From the NCBI GenBank assembly GCA_900617975.1, contig UZAE01001264.1:1-14242 (forward strand): DNA of 14,242 bases. Direction: 5' to 3'. This document shows, one piece after another, positions 8,458-14,242 of this stretch. Every line of letters begins with the position of its first letter. Position 1 is the stretch's first letter. Source of the stretch: Rodentolepis nana. Lineage: Eukaryota; Platyhelminthes; Cestoda; Cyclophyllidea; Hymenolepididae. Position numbers and translations under genes: made by a program. The notes under the pieces were generated by a model. That model did no database searches. It was not told the origin of the DNA and saw only the letters and a list, made by a program, of their open reading frames with translations.

Positions 8458-8692
8458 TTAAAATAGCAAGTTCTGTAATAACACTGAATGAAAATGCGGC
8501 TCATTTATAGCTAGTTGATTACCTGACTTCGGTCCAATTTCGACTAGCAAGTAGGCTTCAGCGAAATCAAACTTTACAGAGCATCTACCATCATCAAAAG
8601 GTAGACTTTAAAATGCCTATTGTTCCAGAAATTTTAATTCCTCGTCTACCACAGTCAAAGCTGCCTTGGAAACTGGCCGTTAAGGACGAAAA
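8458..8692 (-). pseudogene. Ty3/Gypsy pol relic: reverse transcriptase fragments
   Basis: Three blocks in correct order. 8620-8679 reads RPVSKAALTVVDEEL, as in the Gypsy R-P-V-P-Y-A-A-L-P-x-V-D-E-E-L segment; codons upstream to about 8692 add CTFRP then a stop. 8600-8617, shifted in frame, gives GILKST (G-V-L-x-P-V). 8458-8592, shifted again, gives VKFDFAEAYLLVEI then LAIN, the RT palm motif K-I-D-L-x-D-A-Y-L-Q-I-E-V...L-T-I-N; the aligned Asp is intact. About 50 residues between the second and third blocks, and the rest of the palm after LAIN, are missing. Non-functional. Confidence 0.8.
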
Positions 8693-8941
8693 GTGCAGTA
8701 GTGAGATTATATATCGGCCAGGAATTTGAAATGCCTCGAAAATAAAACGTTCGGCAGTCATCACTGCCGCTGCTTTGAACGATCCAATGAAGTTGGCCTA
8801 TTTTGTCCTTGACTAATACTGGTCGTGTTACTGGGTTATAACTCAGAAATACTGGGGAAATCTGTGAAAAACAATGCGTCCTTCGTCATATTCAACCTTT
8901 CGCCACCTCTTACACATAAGGTGTCTGAAAGGTCGTTGTTT

Positions 8942-8966
8942 GGGAAGGGAGGGGGGGGGGAGGGGG
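8942..8966 (+). repeat. G-quadruplex motif / poly-G tract
   Basis: GGG-AA-GGG-A-G10-A-G5: four or more G-tracts with loops of one or two bases, a textbook strong quadruplex-forming pattern. Confidence 0.85.
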
Positions 8967-10263
8967 ACAAAATGCCAACCTCGGGAACATTGTGAAGACG
9001 CTTTTGTTGAAGAGACGGATTAGGTTGGACCAAAATTGATGTGAACTAAGGCATTGATAGAGACAATTGGTGCACCAGACGTGTTGGTATGGCATCAGAA
9101 TCATTGAGTGATGAATCACGTGTGATATTTGCCATTTTATTCACCTTTGACGACCTTGATATTTCTCATCGGTGTATATAAAGCTAATAATTATGATCGA
9201 GGGAAGTGTGAGTGAATGCGAGTTTCCCCTAATTGGTTCACTAATGATACTTCTGATGGGAATTGTTCTTGTCAAATGGCTTTGAGGAGGGCATATTTTA
9301 CTTTTGTATATGGCTTCTTTAAAGGTTTCAATTACTTAACTATTATAATACACTTAGTTAAAGTAATATTATTATTTCCTTGTCGTCCAAAGGTCATAAA
9401 AACCTATATCCTATACCACTTTAATTATCAGTCACGGTGGCGTTTCTAAATGCGCAAATTAATCAAATGGAAGTCGTCTCCTTGCGCACATTCAATGACG
9501 CAGTGGAAAAGATATAAATAGTCACCTTGGGAGATATTAACTTATCGCCTAGCTCCTTGGCTTCTCTCCCTACTTTGAGGTCCTCTTCTTCTCCATTTAT
9601 TTTCCATTGAATGCGCTTCATACTGTGAGATAATTAAGATTTGATCAGGAAAATAGGCTAATCTGGTTTAATGACTGCTTTGAGCCAGAGTAATTGGAAA
9701 GTTTCCACTGACTAAATCCACGGACTTCCAGTTAGTTGCATTTCAATTTAGTAAATTGAAGATCGCTCTTTTGCGTTTCTCTTCTCTACCCTGCCCCACG
9801 TCGGGCTATTTTGGACAAATTTATAGGGGATTTAGGATGATGGAATGAAAAAAAATGATTGTTTTTTTTACTAGAGTGGACCTTAGTGGGGTCTACGTTC
9901 AAGTAGTTTAGTGGAGAGTAAATGAAAGGAGTCGTGGAGGGAACGTCATTTGGGTATTTAAGAAGTCTTATTTGGATTATGGTGATATTTCCCGCTTACT
10001 ACTCAATATATCGTATCTAATTGGTTCAAATTTCGTGTTGCAATAGTTGGCCTATAGGTTTGCGATTGTGTATGTGGCTACGATTTCTTGTCCAAATGAT
10101 CCCCCTCCCTATCTCGAGAAGTTGTGTAAATATCCCCTTCATAGAAGCGGATGAAGTCGGTGCGTCTATTCGAGCATTGACTACTTTGTTTACTTGAACC
10201 TATGTCACTTTAAGTCTACACGGTGAGTGTCTAGTAGTAGTTTATTTAGAACACCATTAGGTG

Positions 10264-10289
10264 GCAGTTTCAGTTTAAGTTGAAACTGC
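10264..10289. repeat. Near-perfect 26-bp palindrome
   Basis: Arms GCAGTTTCA (10264-10272) and TGAAACTGC (10281-10289) are exact reverse complements. The eight central bases are palindromic apart from two mismatched pairs that become G-T wobbles in RNA. Confidence 0.8.
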
Positions 10290-10723
10290 GTTCATTTCGT
10301 CCTAATCAATCAGAGCCTTTCTCTTGACTCTCTATGATGTGAATATTTTTTTGTAAATACAGCATCTTTAAAAAAATTAAGTCACAAGAGGTGGTCTAAT
10401 CACCCTCGCTTCGTATTAAGTGGTATTTAAGGTAGTTAACTTGGGAAGAGTTTGAGATTTGCCATCTTAAAGATGGGCACTCATCCATTCAGGTTCTTTT
10501 GAGCGGAATAGAAAAAATTTACTTTACTTTACTCCACCACTTAAGGCGCTCAAATGTAAAATGCATCGCAAAACTCGAGGCCATAAACGCGTCAAGTAGG
10601 CCTGAAAGCCGTGGTAAAAATCCCACACCCTTGCTACTTTCGTAGCTAATCATCTCGCATATCTAAATGAATAGCGTGGACCACTGATGATAATGACAAT
10701 CGTTTTGAAGTCTCGACTGACAT

Positions 10724-10805
10724 CACCTGCTTGTTGAATGATCAGGCAGGGACTATAGTAACAACTTCAAAGTTTGGGATGTGGACTTCGAATAGTAAGC
10801 AGGTG
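10724..10805. repeat. 9-bp inverted repeat containing E-box cores
   Basis: CACCTGCTT (10724-10732) and AAGCAGGTG (10797-10805) are exact inverted copies 64 bases apart, each with a CACCTG/CAGGTG E-box. The pairing extends a few bases inward using wobbles. No function is implied. Confidence 0.5.
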
Positions 10806-12739
10806 GTCTTAGAAATGACCTTCACGAATGGATCTTTGAGACAGTTAGTCAACGAGACAGTCGAATTAATTTGACAACTGTGAAATAAAAAAATGATGCA
10901 AATTTTATCCGGGACATTCATTTTCCCCCTTTTGTTTTGTTATAGGTCTACTAAAATTGTAGACTGTATGACCTTCCATTTTATCAAGCAAAGCTTATCC
11001 CATTTTTGTCTCCGAGTTTTGGCTAAAGGTTATTCAAAAAGAATCTTTCTTGGAATGTACATGGTGGGACACCCCTTCCTGTCTGCAGTTTCAACTAGAT
11101 AATTTATTTAAATAAACAAATTGTATCTACTATTATTTTTTTAACAAAAATATTTATCTGAAGTTTTTAACCCAACAAATTTTCAACGTTAAATATAATA
11201 CAGATCGTGCCTGAGAGATTGGGGCAAAGTTAAGCCACAAAGTTCGGCCTGCATATTGAAGTCCTCCTCGCATTATTTTTGCGGATGACTGACCTCTAGT
11301 TGTCATTTCTTAGACGAGTTATCGATTCTCCTTTTTTTCTATAACTGCCCGTTTCAGTTAATGCCAGACTGCACGCATTTCCTCATGCCACGTCCTTGCA
11401 AAATTAACTTATTTCGACTGTCTTCGCAGTGCCACTCAGATATTCACGCATGCTCACCAGTTGTCTGATTGTACACTTCCCTCCTATTTGCCCTCATCCA
11501 CAGCTCTTTCTCTTACACTTGCTTGAAACGCCCTCTTGTTTTGTTCAACATGTTTTTTTTTGTCCAACACTCTGTTTTGACCTTGTCCCTATTCACCTTC
11601 CTGCACAACAATAGTTACAACCAATGGAGATATTAAAATATTCATCAAGATTAGTTCCATTCTCGCGTGTTTGTATACCAACTACATTTATGACCTTGGA
11701 TGATTCTTCCGCAGTGCTAATCTATGTAGTGTATTTTGATAATCAAATAGTAGGCGCTTATTCGTCGCGTATTAATTTTTAATTAATTTCATATCCAATT
11801 ACATTACTTATCTTAAGTGGGGTTTTGAGTTAACGATTTCTGGAAGGCTTCAGCCCATTATTTCACGTAAGCAATTTAATGTGCTGTGTGGGTTCTGTCC
11901 TATCTTGAGCCATGTTTCTCTCTGATATATACCTGCTTATTATCGTTGTTTTAAGTGTACACATGGCTTCCAATTCTGCCCACTTCGTACGTACTAGTGA
12001 ATGGTGCCAAAACTTGTTACCCAAATAATTGAAGATTTTCTCTGTATTTCGTTTTTTGTTTACCATCAAACACTTCTTATGGAGGTCGGTTTTGCGTTTC
12101 TTCCTGTCATGAGACCGCTTTTGCCTTATTTGTCTTCTATTCCATTTCTATATGCAATTTGAAGAAAAATGGCTAGCTTTTAAAACATCTAGGTAGCCAG
12201 CTATTATTTCTTTCTGTCTAATGCGAAAAATCGGCCATTGTTTTCTTACATTTTGCAAAACACATGCCTTTTCTGCATCGCTGCAATGCTATGAAGTTCC
12301 GCTTTCTGTCGCCACGGTACATTTACTCTCCGGCTTACAGTTGACTCAGATTTGCTGACTAAAAAGAAGGGTATTGTTATTAAGAAGGAATTAGGGAAAT
12401 TGGCAAAGTTTTCCCGTAATTCTTCGAAACCTTGAAGCGCTTTATTGGGCACGTATTTTGATTTATGTGTCTAATGTTGGTTTTTGTCACCCGTGGACAT
12501 GGAGCAGTCACCTTCATATAACTTAACTAAGCCTCATTGCTCTTCCTTATCTCTTTTCACTTATTCCCAATGGAGCCTTACTACACACTTCCTCATTTCA
12601 CACTTAGTTTTCTGATTAGGGAAAAATTGCGTTTCTAAATCGGAATCCTAGAGTTGTTTTACCGTTGGGATTTAAGGCAACTTCATGTAGATAAATTTCT
12701 TGCTACTCACTGCTCATAACATATGTTTTGGAATTGCAG

Positions 12740-12953
12740 AATCTGAAAGGTTTTGAAGGTGATGTCATCCACGAAAAATTTGCCCGCATTACAAGTTGAG
12801 GACACGGAAGGACCAAAGTCTCAACAACAGAATCGACCGAGTAGAGTCGCACGTCTTTCGTCCACGGCTTCTTCGTCGAATATCTTTCGAAGTCTATCTG
12901 GTGTTTATCCTTCCACAACCTATCTAGATGTCGCCTCCACTGCCGGTATCCAG
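12740..12953 (+). CDS. Candidate first coding exon, N-terminal 64 residues, gene unidentified
   Basis: An acceptor (GGAATTGCAG, exon from 12740) is followed by 22 bases with an in-frame TGA, then ATG at 12762-12764 (purine at -3). The frame runs 64 codons to CAG|GTATGT, a strong donor, leaving phase 0. The peptide starts MSSTKNLPALQ and is rich in Ser, Thr, Gln and Pro without Cys or Trp, typical of a disordered N terminus. I do not recognise the family, and no second exon is evident before the window ends. Alternative: read in phase 0 from the acceptor, the exon gives NLKGFEGDVIHEKFARITS then a stop, which could be the end of an upstream gene. The longer frame ending exactly at the donor is preferred. 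Acceptor use by spliced-leader trans-splicing is possible. Confidence 0.4.
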
Positions 12954-14027
12954 GTATGTCACAATGTTACCATAAAGTAACTTTTCCAGGTAATAAATAT
13001 ATATCCACGGTTGCACCAAGCTGTTACTTGATATTTCGAGTCCTGTTGATTCGTAAGTAAAGATATGGCGTCCTTTTGGCAGAGATTATTTCCGTTTTAA
13101 CCGTAATTTGACCGCAAGTTTATGTAAAATCGATAATAACTAGAAACCACCCGGCGACTTTTATGGGGAATTGAATAGTTGAGATGCTCTTTTTACAATG
13201 AACTTTAGATAATCGTTTCTTGAAAATAATCAAGTTGTTATTTTTTAAATATGGTTTTTAAAAGTGTGCATTTCTTTACTTGCCCTGAGGATATTTAAGA
13301 CTCATTATTCCATATCACCTTACGTTTTTATCTCAAACATAAAATAATGTGTTTTTAAATTTTTTGGGTTATCACAATTAACTGATGAATTAAATGAGAG
13401 TGTGTGTGAAGAGTGCTTTTCATTACCGATGAATGAACAGTAGTTCTAAATTAGCATTTGTTTCTGAATGAACAATTTCAAATGATGTTGCGGTATTTAC
13501 GCACTGTGCTATTCTGATTTTGGCGTTATTGAACTCTCTGTCTTGTCGTAACCTTTGAAGCTAAGAGCTAGATTTTTGTTCGACATTTAGAACTCTTCTT
13601 TTTAAATGTGAATTTATTAGATTTCTTAAATGATTTTACAACTTGGCTTTAATCAGATATTACACATCCCCCAGACCAACAAATCGGCGTTAACTCCTTT
13701 TCATCTTATTCGGAGGTTTTGAATTTTACGTTTTTTTGCTATTCCGATGTCCTTGAAACGTCATTTCTGTTTTTTTCTAACTGTCGACCAAGCCTACGTT
13801 ATTTGTACTTGTTCCCACCCCTTCGTTTCATCTCTGCGTGCACTTTATTCAATAATATTTTTAAGTTGTTCATCCTGTTTTCAACTTTTACACGTCCTGC
13901 TGGGTCACAGTTTTAAATTTATATTTCAATTTCAAGGTCATTTAGGTTGTTCTTACTAATATGCTAAAGTCTGTGCTCAGAGGAGCAGGGCGAAAATAAG
14001 CTCATCAATTCGGGAGGCTGTTTAAAA
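12954..14027 (+). other. Probable intron downstream of the candidate exon
   Basis: AT-rich DNA with stops in all frames, beginning with the GTATGT donor. At 12982-12995 CTTTTCCAG|GTAATA places an acceptor directly against a donor. Open runs at 13719-13959 are hydrophobic, T-rich and overlap each other in two frames, so they look like chance. Confidence 0.4.
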
Positions 14028-14242
14028 TATTTATTTCAAATGGCGGGCTTTATGACACTTATCATTAGGCCTTTAGCTGACTTCGGGCTTCACAGAGGGA
14101 AGGTTGATCAAAGTAGCAGAAAGTCGAGGGGTGGGGAAGAGAAGAGCGATTCACAGATGTAAAAGAGGCAGATAGACACAAAGGTAGAGAAAAAGGTAAG
14201 GTGAGTACAGCGAAAGGGGTCGAATATGACAACCAGGGGGGG
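14028..14242 (+). repeat. Dispersed repeat, copy 2, truncated by the window end
   Basis: Same-orientation copy of 302-516 without indels. Its last 171 bases differ from copy 1 only at 14168; the first 44 hold eight differences. The sequence stops after seven Gs of a run that has ten in copy 1, which suggests a contig broken at a homopolymer or collapsed repeat. Confidence 0.9.

Larger units (their letters stand above)
8793..12739. other. No gene seen; about 4 kb of intron or intergenic DNA
   Basis: The gag and protease of the Gypsy element would lie just above 8692 on the minus strand, but I could not recognise them. Short runs (8836-9119 minus, 9216-9449 plus, 10893-11102 plus, 11429-11614 plus, 11863-12069 minus, 12246-12452 minus) show no domain and fit chance. 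Notable local structures are the G-quadruplex motif at 8942-8966 and the palindrome at 10264-10289. Confidence 0.45.

Noticed and set aside
8836..9119. Proline-rich small protein on the minus strand
   Set aside because: The prolines are the translation of the poly-G/C tract at 8942-8966 in two overlapping frames, with no other coding signal.
13719..13959. Two overlapping hydrophobic ORFs as a membrane protein exon
   Set aside because: The sequence is T/C-rich in both frames, which gives Phe/Leu/Ser runs by composition. No splice bounds fit and no motif is seen.
302..14242. The two terminal repeats as LTRs of one 14-kb retrotransposon that includes the Gypsy relic
   Set aside because: The pol inside is heavily decayed while the repeats are nearly identical over 171 bases, which one insertion event would not produce. 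No TG...CA ends, primer-binding site or polypurine tract fit the repeat edges, and the left part of the repeat diverges sharply.
1..14242. CRISPR array, rRNA, tRNA or bacterial operon
   Set aside because: No regularly spaced repeats, no rRNA or tRNA signature and no ribosome-binding-site-led ORFs; the sequence character is eukaryotic.

Overview
The window looks like non-coding DNA from a metazoan genome: introns and/or intergenic sequence. It is AT-rich, stop codons are dense in all frames, and there are no compact operon-like genes. It holds transposon relics, poly-G and (TA)n simple repeats, and a few open stretches next to eukaryotic splice signals. A flatworm or other lophotrochozoan host is possible, but nothing in the sequence fixes the taxon.

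Layout. 302-516 and 14028-14242 are two same-orientation copies of a dispersed repeat, and the window stops inside the G-run of the second copy. 517-4418 is mostly featureless; it contains an unidentified stop-free run (1271-1717) and a cluster of CCAAT boxes with a perfect inverted repeat (2276-2432). 4519-5061 on the minus strand is the best protein-coding candidate. It is an intronless 180-codon ORF whose motif order and spacing resemble a fibroblast growth factor (FGF) beta-trefoil, with a pyrimidine-rich splice acceptor just upstream and a poly(A) signal downstream. 5432-5636 is a short TTAA-flanked element with piggyBac-type inverted ends. About 7107-8692 on the minus strand is a frameshifted, internally deleted Ty3/Gypsy pol relic; reverse transcriptase, RNase H, and integrase blocks can still be read in order. 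8793-12739 is largely featureless. 12740-12953 on the plus strand is a plausible first coding exon ending in a strong CAG|GTATGT donor. The rest to 14027 appears to be its downstream intron.

The parts do not form a pathway. The two gene candidates (FGF-like on minus, N-terminal exon on plus) seem independent, and the transposon pieces are old insertions. The most interesting signal is the FGF-like ORF. It rests on motif reading alone and needs profile and structure searches.
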